A DNA stretch of 64,000 nt from Flavobacteriales bacterium (GCA_016700415.1 CP065018.1:2548001-2612000); one strand, 5' to 3'; numbered from the stretch's first letter, positions 36,746 to 45,481 are shown. Numbers and translations: made by a program. The notes: generated by a model from the sequence alone, not told the origin.

Positions 36746-36809
36746 GAATGTGGTCACACTTTCAGAGGCCGATCTGGATGCTATGGTGATCGAGCGCCTC
36801 AAGGCATGA
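36743..36809 (+). pseudogene. Truncated antitoxin remnant
   Basis: Encodes only the last 21 residues (NVVTLSEADLDAMVIERLKA) of the antitoxin at 35988, with no usable start. The toxin copy behind it therefore lacks its own full antitoxin and would depend on the first copy. Confidence 0.8.
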
Positions 36810-37075
36810 AGCGCATCATCTTCGAGCAGAAAGCTTATGACGACTTCTGCGACTGGGGCATCTACGACAAGGCACGGTACATCAAGATCCACGACCTGAT
36901 CAAGGCCATCCTTCGGGAACCCTTCAAGGGAATGGGCAAGCCAGAGCCATTGAAGGGAACGCTCAAAGGTTATTGGTCCCGGCGGATCGATGAAAAGCAC
37001 CGGTTGGTCTATCGAATGACCAGTGAGGGTTCGGTAGAGGTGGTGAGCTGCAAAGGACACTACGGCGATAAGTGA
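36806..37075 (+). CDS. YoeB/Txe family toxin, copy 2
   Basis: Identical in protein sequence to copy 1. The ATG again overlaps the end of the antitoxin fragment. Without a complete antitoxin in cis it may be poorly translated or neutralised by the first antitoxin. Confidence 0.8.
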   Translation: MKRIIFEQKAYDDFCDWGIYDKARYIKIHDLIKAILREPFKGMGKPEPLKGTLKGYWSRRIDEKHRLVYRMTSEGSVEVVSCKGHYGDK

Positions 37076-37214
37076 CGAGGCCTTCCATACTGGTGGTCAG
37101 CGTTTCATAAGGTGGTCACGTTTTGTGACCGGCTCCGAAAGGCGAAGCTATCCAAGAGGAAGGAACTGGGGTTAGTCTAGCAGTCTGAAGACGTTCTGAA
37201 ACTTTTGCGTCTTT

Positions 37215-37308
37215 ACTGACCGCTGGATATGGCACCCACCAGTCGCCCCGGCCAGACCGGGTCAAGAACTCACTTTATTGTTGGGCCGGGAAGACTGGCG
37301 GGAGCGGG
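37215..37308. repeat. Recurrent ~90-bp element, copy 3
   Basis: Identical to the element at 36652 because it lies at the end of the duplicated unit. Confidence 0.6.
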
Positions 37309-37309
37309 G

Positions 37310-37420
37310 AGGTATTGGTCGCGAGGCATAGACCAAGAACATAGGTTGGTCTATTCCATTACAGGCAGTGGCGATTCCCAGCGGCTATGTATAGTTCAAT
37401 GCCGATTCCATTACAAGTAG
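37310..37420 (+). pseudogene. 3' fragment of a second, diverged YoeB-type toxin
   Basis: Encodes RYWSRGIDQEHRLVYSITGS ... CRFHYK and stop, aligning with the C-terminal third of the neighbouring toxin (YWSRRIDEKHRLVY ... CKGHY) but clearly a different gene. Its 5' part is missing, cut exactly where the recurrent element ends. The following 216 bp (37421-37636) carry another TTATCGTTGAGCCGAGCGCCGG block at about 37481 and GAGACTGGCGGGAGC at 37535, remnants of the same element type; otherwise nothing is recognised there. Confidence 0.7.
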
Positions 37421-37636
37421 AAGAACCGTAGCTCCGCACCGGCGTTTGGGTCCTGAGGCACTCGGCAGGTCTGTGAGGTTATCGTTGAGCCGAGCGCCGG
37501 AAGCTATTGTTGACCCAGCCGAGCGCGGGAATGGGGAGACTGGCGGGAGCTAGGGGAAGACTTCCGGCGGCGGAAATGGGGTATTATTCGATTCAGGCTT
37601 GGGAGCACTACATTCGTCTGAAAAACTGAACTAGCA

Positions 37637-39064
37637 GTGATTACAAGACTTCGGATAAAAGGGTTCAAGAACATCATTGACGCAGAGTTCTATTTCGGCC
37701 CATTCAATTGTCTGGCAGGATTAAACGGAGTGGGCAAATCGAATCTTTTCGATGCGCTCATGTTCCTTTCCGCGCTTGCCGATAAGCCATTCGTGGAAGC
37801 GGCTCGTAGCGTTCGTGGTGGTGATGATATGCTTCGCCTTAGGAGCGGAAATGAACCAGGCCCCATTGAATTTGACCTCGATGTTATCATACCTCCGAAG
37901 GGAACGGATGAGTTCAATCAGGAAGCGGTTGCCGGAGGGACTTACCTGAATTATAAGTTGGCCTTTGATGTAGGATCCGTGAAACGAGAGGGGTATGAAA
38001 GCACGGTTATGGAATTAACGTCTGAAGAACTGACAGGATATCCAAGAAGCTATGCAACAACGGCGTTGAAATTCAACCCTTCCAAGGCATGGGTCAATTC
38101 TGTAGTAAAGCCAATGACCAGGCGCCGAACCTTCATCAAAACGGAGGGAGATCGTATTCTTCTGCAAGCAGATAGGATGAAAGTAGAGGATAAGAAATGG
38201 CGAGGTGGGGGAAAACCAAACGTGTTGAACGCCAGAATCCTTCCGCGCACGGTTCTTAGTTCCGCCCAGAATGCGGATGAGAATCGGACGGCTGTGTTAA
38301 TGCGCAAAGAACTAAGATCTTGGAAAAGGTTGCAGTTTGAGCCATCTGCTTTGGGCAGTCAGGACGAATTTGATGCGCCAACCAGCTTGGATAGCAAAGG
38401 AGCGCATATACCAGCCACACTATATCGATTAGCAAGCGAGGGGGATAGAGAAGCTACTTACACGAAGTTGGCTAACCGACTGGCCCAATTGGTAGAAGGT
38501 GTGAAGTCAACTCACGTCGAACGAGATGATAGCCGCCGGGTGTTCCGGTTTATGATGGAGGATTTGGAAGGTCTGGAATTGCCAGCCAGTTCACTATCAG
38601 ATGGCACGTTGCGTTTTGTCGCATTGGCAACGATATGGCAAGATTCTGCAGAGCACGGGTTGATATGCTTTGAAGAACCAGAAAATGGGATTCACCCCCA
38701 AAAGGTTGACGCTATGGTTGATTTGTTATATGAGATAGCTACGGATGCAGAAACTGCTGTGGATGACAATGCACCATTACGTCAGGTCATCATTACGACG
38801 CACTCACCTTTGGTCGTAGAAAGAGTGGACCTAGACGACCTGACATTCATTGAGACTAAATATGCACGGGTCGATGGCAGACGGGTGGGCGGAATAGGCT
38901 TGGCGGCACCTTTGGGTTCTTGGCGTGCTCAGGTACTTGAGCCAATCAATAAGGCCACTGTGAAGAGGTACCTGAGCGGCCGTCCGCTCATTGACCCCCC
39001 AAAGCGTGACAAGCCGACATTGCTCTCAACAGAACAATATCAAACTCGACTGAAATTGGATTGA
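37637..39064 (+). CDS. AAA (OLD/RecF-like) ATPase, probable defence component
   Basis: 475 residues with a GTG start. N-terminal ITRLRIKGFKNIIDAEFYFG then Walker A GLNGVGKS (28-35), an ABC-type signature SLSDGT (319-324), Walker B LICFEEPE (342-349) and a switch histidine in ITTHSP (386-391). This is the layout of SMC/OLD-like AAA ATPases found in anti-phage systems. The next gene starts 6 nt later and encodes a TOPRIM-like protein, so the two probably form one complex. Base composition is AT-richer than the flanking genes, which points to transfer. Nuclease or abortive-infection role is inference; which named system (AbiL-, PARIS- or OLD-like) cannot be fixed by eye. Confidence 0.85.
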   Translation: MITRLRIKGFKNIIDAEFYFGPFNCLAGLNGVGKSNLFDALMFLSALADKPFVEAARSVRGGDDMLRLRSGNEPGPIEFDLDVIIPPKGTDEFNQEAVAGGTYLNYKLAFDVGSVKREGYESTVMELTSEELTGYPRSYATTALKFNPSKAWVNSVVKPMTRRRTFIKTEGDRILLQADRMKVEDKKWRGGGKPNVLNARILPRTVLSSAQNADENRTAVLMRKELRSWKRLQFEPSALGSQDEFDAPTSLDSKGAHIPATLYRLASEGDREATYTKLANRLAQLVEGVKSTHVERDDSRRVFRFMMEDLEGLELPASSLSDGTLRFVALATIWQDSAEHGLICFEEPENGIHPQKVDAMVDLLYEIATDAETAVDDNAPLRQVIITTHSPLVVERVDLDDLTFIETKYARVDGRRVGGIGLAAPLGSWRAQVLEPINKATVKRYLSGRPLIDPPKRDKPTLLSTEQYQTRLKLD

Positions 39065-39070
39065 TTTTTG

Positions 39071-39688
39071 ATGAATTATACACTACTCGCGGATGGAACG
39101 TCGGACATGATGTTGATGGGACCCATCGAGTGGTTGCTTAAGCGCAATGGTATTATGGATTATAATGGTCGCTTCGCAGACCCGGATGCTCTACCCGCTG
39201 TCGCCGAAGGACTGACAGCCAGAATTGAGACGGCAGTTCGTGAATTCCCGTGCGAGATTCTTTTTATTCACCGCGATGCGGAAAGAATCCCGTTGATTGA
39301 TCGCCAAAAGGAAATTAAGAAGGCCCTAGCCTCAATAAGGACCCCCCCACGCAGCGTTTGCGTTGTGCCAGTTAGAATGACAGAAGCTTGGTTCCTGTTT
39401 GATGAACATGCAATTCGTCGCGCTTCAGGTAATCCCAATGGGAAAACGGTCTTGGGTCTTGATATATTGAAGACACCAGAATCATTGAACGCAAAAAAGG
39501 TTTTGCAAGAAACTTTGGTCAAGGCCACGGAATTATCGGGAAGAAGGCTGGCTCATTGGCAAAGGAATCAGGCTCAAAGTAAATTCCGTGTTCGGGATTA
39601 TATCACAGACTATTCACCTTTGGAAACAATGCCTTCTTTCAAAGCATTCGCAGCGGAACTTCAAAACGTGCTGAGTTCCTCGATATAA
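39071..39688 (+). CDS. TOPRIM/DUF4276-like partner protein
   Basis: 205 residues from the ATG at 39071 (a TTG three bases earlier is possible). The N-terminus LLADGTSD (5-12), FIHRDAER (65-72) and VRMTEAWFLFD (101-111) give acidic clusters arranged like the metal-binding motifs of TOPRIM or DUF4276-type proteins that accompany defence ATPases. Tight linkage to the ATPase supports a joint role in sensing and cutting nucleic acid. The family assignment is from motif pattern only. A 41-bp gap separates its end from the convergent atpG. Confidence 0.65.
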   Translation: MNYTLLADGTSDMMLMGPIEWLLKRNGIMDYNGRFADPDALPAVAEGLTARIETAVREFPCEILFIHRDAERIPLIDRQKEIKKALASIRTPPRSVCVVPVRMTEAWFLFDEHAIRRASGNPNGKTVLGLDILKTPESLNAKKVLQETLVKATELSGRRLAHWQRNQAQSKFRVRDYITDYSPLETMPSFKAFAAELQNVLSSSI

Positions 39689-39729
39689 AATCGAGCCAAT
39701 CGTACGGATTAAACTGGAGGGACCACAAC

Positions 39730-40617
39730 CTACCCCTTCAACGCCTCGGCCCCACCCACGATCTCGAGGATCTCGTTGGTGATGGCTGCTTGGCGCGCCT
39801 TGTTGTAGGACAGGCGGAGTTCCTTCAGTAGGTCGTCCGCGTTGTCCGTGGCCTTGTGCATGGCGGTCATGCGCGCGCCGTGCTCGGAGGCGAAGCTGTC
39901 GAGCATCGCCTTGTAGAGCTGGATCTTCAGGCTCTTGGGGATGATCTCTTCCACGATGGTCTGCCGGTCCGGCTCCATGATGTGGTCGGTCTTCACGATG
40001 GCGCCTTTGCTCTCAGTTTCCGCTTGCGGCGGCTCGATGGGCAGGTAGCGCTCCTCGGTGACGATCTGGGAGGCGGCGTTCTTGAACTTGTTGTAGAAGA
40101 GCTCCACGCGGTCGTATTCGCCATCGGCGAACTGGGCCATGATGGCTTCCGCCACGGGTGCCACTTTGTCGAAGCTCAGTCCGTCGTACAACGCCGCCAA
40201 GTTCTCCGGGAAGCCCGAAGCGTGCCACGGCGTGCGGCGGTAGAGGTCAGCGGCCTTCTTGCCCAGTGAGAGCACATGGACACGCTCGCCGCGGGCCTCC
40301 GCTTCTGCGGCTGCTTTGCGGATCAGGCGGAACACCTGGGTGTTGAAAGCGCCGGCCAATCCGCGATTGCTCACGATCGCCACGAAGAGCACGTTCTTCA
40401 CTTCACGCTGCTGCGCGAACTTGTTCTCATTGCCGTCCAGGGAAGCGCTCACGTTGCTCAGCAGCACGCCCAGCTTCTCGGCATAAGGCCGCATGCGGAT
40501 GATGGCGTCCTGTGCACGGCGCAGCTTGGCCGCGCTCACCATCTTCATGGCGGCGGTGATCTGCTTGGTGCTGTTCACCGAGACGATCCGGTTGCGGACT
40601 TCCTTCAGGCTGGCCAT
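39730..40617 (-). CDS. atpG: ATP synthase gamma subunit
   Basis: 295 residues. The N-terminal MASLKEVRNRIVSVNSTKQI and C-terminal RQAAITNEILEIVGGAEALKG are diagnostic of the rotor shaft subunit of F1. Slightly longer than the E. coli protein because of an insert around 195-220 (PQAETESKGAIVKTDHIMEP). Last gene of the operon; 19 bp behind atpA. atpD and atpC do not follow, as is usual in Bacteroidota where they lie elsewhere. Confidence 0.97.
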   Translation of the reverse strand: MASLKEVRNRIVSVNSTKQITAAMKMVSAAKLRRAQDAIIRMRPYAEKLGVLLSNVSASLDGNENKFAQQREVKNVLFVAIVSNRGLAGAFNTQVFRLIRKAAAEAEARGERVHVLSLGKKAADLYRRTPWHASGFPENLAALYDGLSFDKVAPVAEAIMAQFADGEYDRVELFYNKFKNAASQIVTEERYLPIEPPQAETESKGAIVKTDHIMEPDRQTIVEEIIPKSLKIQLYKAMLDSFASEHGARMTAMHKATDNADDLLKELRLSYNKARQAAITNEILEIVGGAEALKG

Positions 40618-40636
40618 GGGTGTGCTTTAGTTGGCC

Positions 40637-42214
40637 TTAGGCGTAGCTTTTCACGAGGTCTGCGGCCACTTTCTCCAGTGTGCCGGTGATCTCAGCGTCC
40701 AGTTTGCCAGCCTTCAGGGATGCGAGGGTATCGGCTTGGGTGTTACGCATCATCGTGAGGAACTCCTGCTCGAAGTGGCGGATCTTGCTTACTGGGACTT
40801 TACCCAGCAGGCCCTTGGAGCCGAGGTAGATGATGGCCACCTGCTCTTCCACGCGCATGGGGCTGTTCTGGCCCTGCTTGAGGATCTCCACGTTGCGCGC
40901 ACCCTTGTCCAGCACGGATTTGGTGGCGGCGTCCAGGTCGGAACCGAACTTGGAGAAGGCCTCCAGTTCGCGGTACTGGGCTTGGTCCAGCTTCAGGGTG
41001 CCGGCCACTTTCTTCATGGACTTGATCTGCGCATTACCGCCCACACGGCTCACGCTGATGCCCACGTTGATGGCGGGGCGCACACCGCTGAGGAAGAGGT
41101 TGCTTTCCAGGAAGATCTGCCCGTCGGTGATGGAGATCACGTTGGTGGGGATGTACGCGGAAACGTCACCGGCCTGCGTTTCGATGATCGGCAGAGCGGT
41201 CAATGAACCGCCACCTTTCACCATGCCCTTCAACGAGTCGGGCTGGTCGTTCATTTGGGAAGCGATCGTGTCGTCGTTGATGATCTTCGCGGCACGTTCC
41301 AACAGGCGGCTGTGCAGGTAGAACACGTCACCGGGGTAAGCCTCACGTCCGGGTGGGCGGCGCAGCAGGAGGGACACCTCGCGGTAAGCCACGGCCTGCT
41401 TGGAAAGGTCGTCGAACACGATCAGTGCGGGACGGCCGGTATCGCGGAAGAATTCGCCGATCGCGGCACCGGTGAAGGGTGCGTAGAACTGCATCGGGGC
41501 GGGGTCGCTGGCGTTGGCGGCCACCACGGTGGTGTAGGCCATGGCGCCGTTCTCCTCCAGCACCTTCACAGTGCCGGCCACGGTGGAACCCTTCTGGCCG
41601 ATGGCCACATAGATGCAGTACACGGGCTTGCCGGCCTCGTAGAACTCCCTTTGGTTGATGATGGTGTCGATGGCCACCGTGCTCTTGCCGGTCTGGCGGT
41701 CACCGATAATGAGCTCGCGCTGGCCGCGGCCCATGGGGATCATGGCGTCGATGGCCTTGATGCCGGTCTGCAACGGCTCCGTCACGGGCTGGCGGTAGAT
41801 GACGCCCGGCGCCTTGCGCTCGATCGGCATTTCATAGGTCTTGCCTTCGATGGGGCCTTTGCCGTCGATGGGCTCACCGAGGGTGTCCACCACACGGCCC
41901 ACCATGCCTTCGCCCACTTTCACGCTGGCGATCTGCTTGGTGCGCTTCACGGTGTCGCCCTCCTTGATGCCGACGCTGCGGCCGAGGAGCACCACGCCCA
42001 CGTTGTCCTCCTCGAGGTTGAGCACGATGCCGCGCAGTCCGCTGGGGAACTCCACGAGCTCACCGCTCTGCACACTGTTGAGGCCGTAGATGCGGGCGAT
42101 GCCGTCGCCGATCTGCAGCACGGTACCGACCTCCTCGAGCTGGGCTTCCGTGCGGAGCCCGGCGAGTTCTTCTTTGAGGATCGCCGATACTTCGGCGGGT
42201 TTGATCTGTGCCAT
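40637..42214 (-). CDS. atpA: ATP synthase alpha subunit
   Basis: 525 residues. Non-catalytic nucleotide-binding subunit of F1, with Walker A GDRQTGKS (171-178), the conserved ISVSRVGGNAQ segment and a C-terminal helical domain. Eleven bases behind atpH. Normal length, no defects seen. Confidence 0.98.
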   Translation of the reverse strand: MAQIKPAEVSAILKEELAGLRTEAQLEEVGTVLQIGDGIARIYGLNSVQSGELVEFPSGLRGIVLNLEEDNVGVVLLGRSVGIKEGDTVKRTKQIASVKVGEGMVGRVVDTLGEPIDGKGPIEGKTYEMPIERKAPGVIYRQPVTEPLQTGIKAIDAMIPMGRGQRELIIGDRQTGKSTVAIDTIINQREFYEAGKPVYCIYVAIGQKGSTVAGTVKVLEENGAMAYTTVVAANASDPAPMQFYAPFTGAAIGEFFRDTGRPALIVFDDLSKQAVAYREVSLLLRRPPGREAYPGDVFYLHSRLLERAAKIINDDTIASQMNDQPDSLKGMVKGGGSLTALPIIETQAGDVSAYIPTNVISITDGQIFLESNLFLSGVRPAINVGISVSRVGGNAQIKSMKKVAGTLKLDQAQYRELEAFSKFGSDLDAATKSVLDKGARNVEILKQGQNSPMRVEEQVAIIYLGSKGLLGKVPVSKIRHFEQEFLTMMRNTQADTLASLKAGKLDAEITGTLEKVAADLVKSYA

Positions 42215-42225
42215 GATGGATCTCT

Positions 42226-42786
42226 TTAGATCTCGGGGATGTACGGATTCTCTGAAAATTTACGGCGCAGGTCGCTCAGGCGGCGGCTTACGCTGGCGTC
42301 GATCTGCTCGTCACCGATGCGGATGACCACGCCGCCGATGAGGCCGGGGTCCACTGTTTCGTTGAGCAGCATGGTCTTACCGGGGTGGCGGTCCTCGGCC
42401 ATTTTCCGCACCTGGGCGCGGGCCTCATCGCTGAGGGGGATCGCGCTGCGCACCTCCGCCATCAGGATGCTGTTCTCCTGACGGTACACGTTCTGGACCC
42501 CTTCGGCGATCTCGGCCAGCAGGCTTTCGCGGCCCTTGCGCACCAGGATCGCGATGAAGCGCTCCGTGATGTGCCCGATCTGTCCGCCGAACACGCGGCC
42601 CAGTACCTTGTTCTTGCTGGCCGCCTTGATCACAGGGCTGTTCAGCATGATCACCAGGTCCCGGTTCTCTGCGCAGGTGGAAGCCACCAGGAGCATGTCC
42701 TCGCGCACCGCCTCCACCTCACCCTTCTCCTGTGCGAGCAGCATCAGGGAACGGGCATAGCGGTATGCGACGGGGGATACGATCAT
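42226..42786 (-). CDS. atpH: ATP synthase delta subunit (OSCP)
   Basis: 186 residues. The SPVAYRYARSLMLLAQEKGE start and the C-terminal GGVVIRIGDEQIDASVSRRL are typical of the stator subunit that joins F1 to the b subunits. It overlaps atpF by four bases (ATGA). Confidence 0.95.
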   Translation of the reverse strand: MIVSPVAYRYARSLMLLAQEKGEVEAVREDMLLVASTCAENRDLVIMLNSPVIKAASKNKVLGRVFGGQIGHITERFIAILVRKGRESLLAEIAEGVQNVYRQENSILMAEVRSAIPLSDEARAQVRKMAEDRHPGKTMLLNETVDPGLIGGVVIRIGDEQIDASVSRRLSDLRRKFSENPYIPEI

Positions 42787-43292
42787 GACAGGTGGATGTC
42801 GCTTTCCTTCATCACCTTGTCCAGCAGGGTCTGTTGGGCGGCCTTGTCGCCGAGCTTGTCGCGGAGGATGCGTTCGGCCACCACGATGCTGAGCTCACCC
42901 ACCTGGTTCTTCATCTCGGTGATGGCGGCGTTCTTCTCGTTGCGGATGTCCTCACGGGCACGGGCGAGAATGGCGTCGGCCTCGGCCTTGGCGCGTCCCT
43001 TGGCGTCGGCGATCTCTTTGTCGCGGATGTCGCGGGCCTCCTTCAGCATCAGCTCGCGCTCGGCGCGTGCTTCCTTCAGCAGGTCCTCGTTGCCGGCCTT
43101 CATGGCAGCCACTTCCTCACGGGCCTTGCGGGCCTCGCCGATGGCGTCCTCGATGGACTGCTCCCGCTCGTGCAGAGCTTTGAGGATGGGCTTCCACGCG
43201 AACTTGGCCAACAGGAAGAACACGATCCCGAAGGAAAGCGTCATCCAGAAGATCAGGCCGAATGCGGGTTCTACAAGACTGGCGAGCAGCAT
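42783..43292 (-). CDS. atpF: ATP synthase b subunit
   Basis: 169 residues. One N-terminal membrane span (about 9-30, LIFWMTLSFGIVFFLLAKFA) followed by a long charged coiled coil. This is the peripheral stalk of the enzyme. The start is MLLASLVEPAFG; 57 bp separate it from atpE. Confidence 0.95.
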   Translation of the reverse strand: MLLASLVEPAFGLIFWMTLSFGIVFFLLAKFAWKPILKALHEREQSIEDAIGEARKAREEVAAMKAGNEDLLKEARAERELMLKEARDIRDKEIADAKGRAKAEADAILARAREDIRNEKNAAITEMKNQVGELSIVVAERILRDKLGDKAAQQTLLDKVMKESDIHLS

Positions 43293-43349
43293 GGCTGTTG
43301 CGTTGAGGTGAACGAAGGGGATGAACGCGTCGGGGATGCCGACGGCGGC

Positions 43350-43592
43350 TTACTTCAGCACCACCAGCAGGCCCACCACCATGGCGAAGAAGGCAGCGCC
43401 TTCCACCAATGCCGCGGTGAGGATCATGTTGGCGCGGAGGTCGTTCATGGCTTCCGGTTGGCGGGCCATGGCCTGCACGGCGTCACCGCCGATACGTCCG
43501 ATGCCTACGCCGGCACCAAGGGCTGCCAAACCGGCGCCGAGGGCTGCGATACCGTAACCTGTGCCAATGTCGAGGAGGGCTGAAAGAAACAT
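43350..43592 (-). CDS. atpE: ATP synthase c subunit
   Basis: 80 residues from the ATG at 43590-43592; a longer frame upstream is rejected because it lacks the membrane helix pattern. Two helices joined by the polar loop RQPE (44-47), with the ion-carrying carboxylate Glu64 in LVEGAAFF. The residue after Glu64 is Gly rather than Ser/Thr, which favours proton over sodium coupling (inference). Confidence 0.95.
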   Translation of the reverse strand: MFLSALLDIGTGYGIAALGAGLAALGAGVGIGRIGGDAVQAMARQPEAMNDLRANMILTAALVEGAAFFAMVVGLLVVLK

Positions 43593-43605
43593 GCTGAGGG
43601 TTTGT

Positions 43606-44700
43606 TTAGACGATTGATTCCTTGTGTTCGTGGTGGTCTTCCATGGCGGCACCGATGTAGAGGGCCGAGAGGAAGGTAAAGACGTAGGCCTGGATGAACG
43701 CTACGAGCAGTTCCAGGAAGGTCATGAAGATGGTGAAGGCGAGGCTGACGACGGAGACGCCGTAACCGGCCACCGCGCTGGTGGCGCCGAAAACGAAGAT
43801 AAGGCTGAAGAAGCTGAGGGCGATGATGTGCCCGGCGACCATGTTGGCGAACAACCGGATCATCAGCACGAAGGGCTTGAGGAACATACCGAGGATCTCC
43901 ACCGGCGTAAGGATGACCAGCACCCCCACGGGTACGCCGGGCATGGCGAAGATGTGCTTCCAGTAGTTCTTGTTGCCGTTCACCGTGACGATGACGAAGG
44001 TGAAGAGAGCGAGGGTGAGGGTGATGGCGATGTTGCCGGTGAGCGTCGCCCCGCCGGGGAAGAAGGGGATCAAGCCGATGAGGTTGGCGAAGAGGATCAC
44101 GAAGAAGATCGTGAGCAGATAGGGCATGAAGCGCTGGTACTTGTGCGGGCCGATGGCGCCCTTGGCCACGTCGTCGCGCACAAAGAGGATGATCGGCTCC
44201 ATGAAGGACTGGAGGCCCTTGGGCGCTTGGCCTACGCGCTTGGCGTAGGAACGTGCGATGCTGGAGAACATCAGCACCAGAAGGATCATCACCAGAAAGA
44301 TGGAGACCACGTTCTTAGTGATGGAAATGTCCCAGATGGCCTTGGAACCAGCCTCGTCGATATGGCCAGCTGTGTCCACGGCAATGACCTTGCCATCATC
44401 GAGTTTATAGCCATCGTATGCGGCGTGTCCGTGCTCGAAGCGAGCGCTACTGAAAACATGCAGGCCGCTGCGGGTGTCATAAAGGATCACTGGCAGGGGG
44501 AGGGAGAGGTCACCGGCGATGTGCCAACCGTGCTCATCGGCAATGTGGCTCATGATGAGCTCACCGGCATTGAACTCGGCGGACTCTTTAGAGCTTTCAT
44601 GTCCCTCGGCTGTGGCCTCATGCTGGTCCGCGTGCCCATCATGCTGGGCGACGGACCATCCGGCGATCAACAGGCAAAAGGCGAGGAATGCGGCGCGCAT
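43606..44700 (-). CDS. atpB: ATP synthase a subunit with signal peptide and His-rich extension
   Basis: 364 residues from the ATG at 44698-44700. A frame to 44763 begins with TTG and only adds residues before the signal peptide. The N-terminus MRAAFLAFCLLIAGWSVA reads as a signal peptide, followed by a His/Glu-rich segment (HDGHADQHEATAEGHES) and an extra ~90-residue domain, typical of Bacteroidota AtpB. The membrane part carries the essential Arg282 in MIRLFANMVAGH. It forms the proton path with the c ring. Confidence 0.95.
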   Translation of the reverse strand: MRAAFLAFCLLIAGWSVAQHDGHADQHEATAEGHESSKESAEFNAGELIMSHIADEHGWHIAGDLSLPLPVILYDTRSGLHVFSSARFEHGHAAYDGYKLDDGKVIAVDTAGHIDEAGSKAIWDISITKNVVSIFLVMILLVLMFSSIARSYAKRVGQAPKGLQSFMEPIILFVRDDVAKGAIGPHKYQRFMPYLLTIFFVILFANLIGLIPFFPGGATLTGNIAITLTLALFTFVIVTVNGNKNYWKHIFAMPGVPVGVLVILTPVEILGMFLKPFVLMIRLFANMVAGHIIALSFFSLIFVFGATSAVAGYGVSVVSLAFTIFMTFLELLVAFIQAYVFTFLSALYIGAAMEDHHEHKESIV

Positions 44701-44820
44701 CAAGGAGTTTTTGAGTGTCGCGGGGTGAGTTACCCCCTTCTTAGCGGGCGCAAATGTAGGCAAGGCCCTTCAATGGCGAACATGAGGATCATCACTTCCT
44801 GGGCCTCGTACGTTCCGCCT

Positions 44821-45048
44821 TTACCGGACGCGGGTTTCCTTGAAGAGGATGTACATGGCGATGGCCACGCCGCCTAGCGAACCAACCAGCGTGAGGACGG
44901 GAAATTTCCAGCCGGTGCGCTGGTCGGCCCACCAACCTCCGTACGCGCCGATGCCGATGATGGCGGCCATCTGGAAGCCGATGCCGCTGAGGCGCATATA
45001 GCTGTTCGCCGCTTTTTTGCGCTTGGGAGCGGGGTCCTCGCCGTTCAT
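44821..45048 (-). CDS. atpZ: AtpZ/AtpI-like small membrane protein
   Basis: 75 residues with two hydrophobic helices (about 22-41 and 51-68) and the family pattern FQMAAIIGIGAYGGWWAD ... SLGGVAIAMYILFKE. Such proteins precede atpB and are thought to help assemble the c ring or move magnesium/calcium. It overlaps the upstream gene by four bases. Confidence 0.8.
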   Translation of the reverse strand: MNGEDPAPKRKKAANSYMRLSGIGFQMAAIIGIGAYGGWWADQRTGWKFPVLTLVGSLGGVAIAMYILFKETRVR

Positions 45049-45464
45049 GGGCGCGGCAAGTTGCGGGAGCGTGTACTGAGGCGGACCGTGGAGAACGCCA
45101 GAAAGGCCAGATAGAGAGCAGCGAAGGTGAGCGAGAGCGGGACCGCCTTACCCCGGGGAAGAAGCATGAGGATGGCCACAACGGCCACCAAGGCGCTCAG
45201 CAGTTTCAGCACCAGGCCGATCATGAAGCGGAACATGAAGCCTTTCGGATCGGTAAGCATCGCGCTTTCCTGCCAGAGATGCAATGCACCGGTCAACACG
45301 GCGAAGAAGGCCAACATGGCCAACTGTGGCAAGCCGAATGGCCAATGGGCCAACAGGCAGATCGCATAGGTGGCCGCACCCACGGCGACGGTGAATAACA
45401 GAATGGCGATCAAGGACCGATAGGCAATACGCCTTTCAGCGCGCATCGGGGCGGGGCCGGGCAT
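45045..45464 (-). CDS. Four-helix membrane protein of the atp operon
   Basis: 139 residues from the ATG at 45462-45464; another ATG at 45444-45446 would give 133. Four hydrophobic segments (roughly 18-38, 46-60, 76-100, 107-127) and little else. Its place between bactofilin and atpZ, and its overlap with atpZ, suggest an ATP synthase assembly or i-subunit-like role. I recognise no family motif. Confidence 0.7.
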   Translation of the reverse strand: MPGPAPMRAERRIAYRSLIAILLFTVAVGAATYAICLLAHWPFGLPQLAMLAFFAVLTGALHLWQESAMLTDPKGFMFRFMIGLVLKLLSALVAVVAILMLLPRGKAVPLSLTFAALYLAFLAFSTVRLSTRSRNLPRP

Positions 45465-45481
45465 ACCTAAGGGGCCACCGG

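Larger units (their letters stand above)
36743..37305 (+). repeat. 564-bp tandem duplication, unit 2
   Basis: 563 bp; see unit 1. Its right end joins, at a GAGCGGGGA shared with unit 1, to a fragment of a different YoeB-type toxin. Confidence 0.9.

Noticed and set aside
44701..44763. Longer AtpB start
   Set aside because: TTG start that would put 21 polar residues before the signal peptide.
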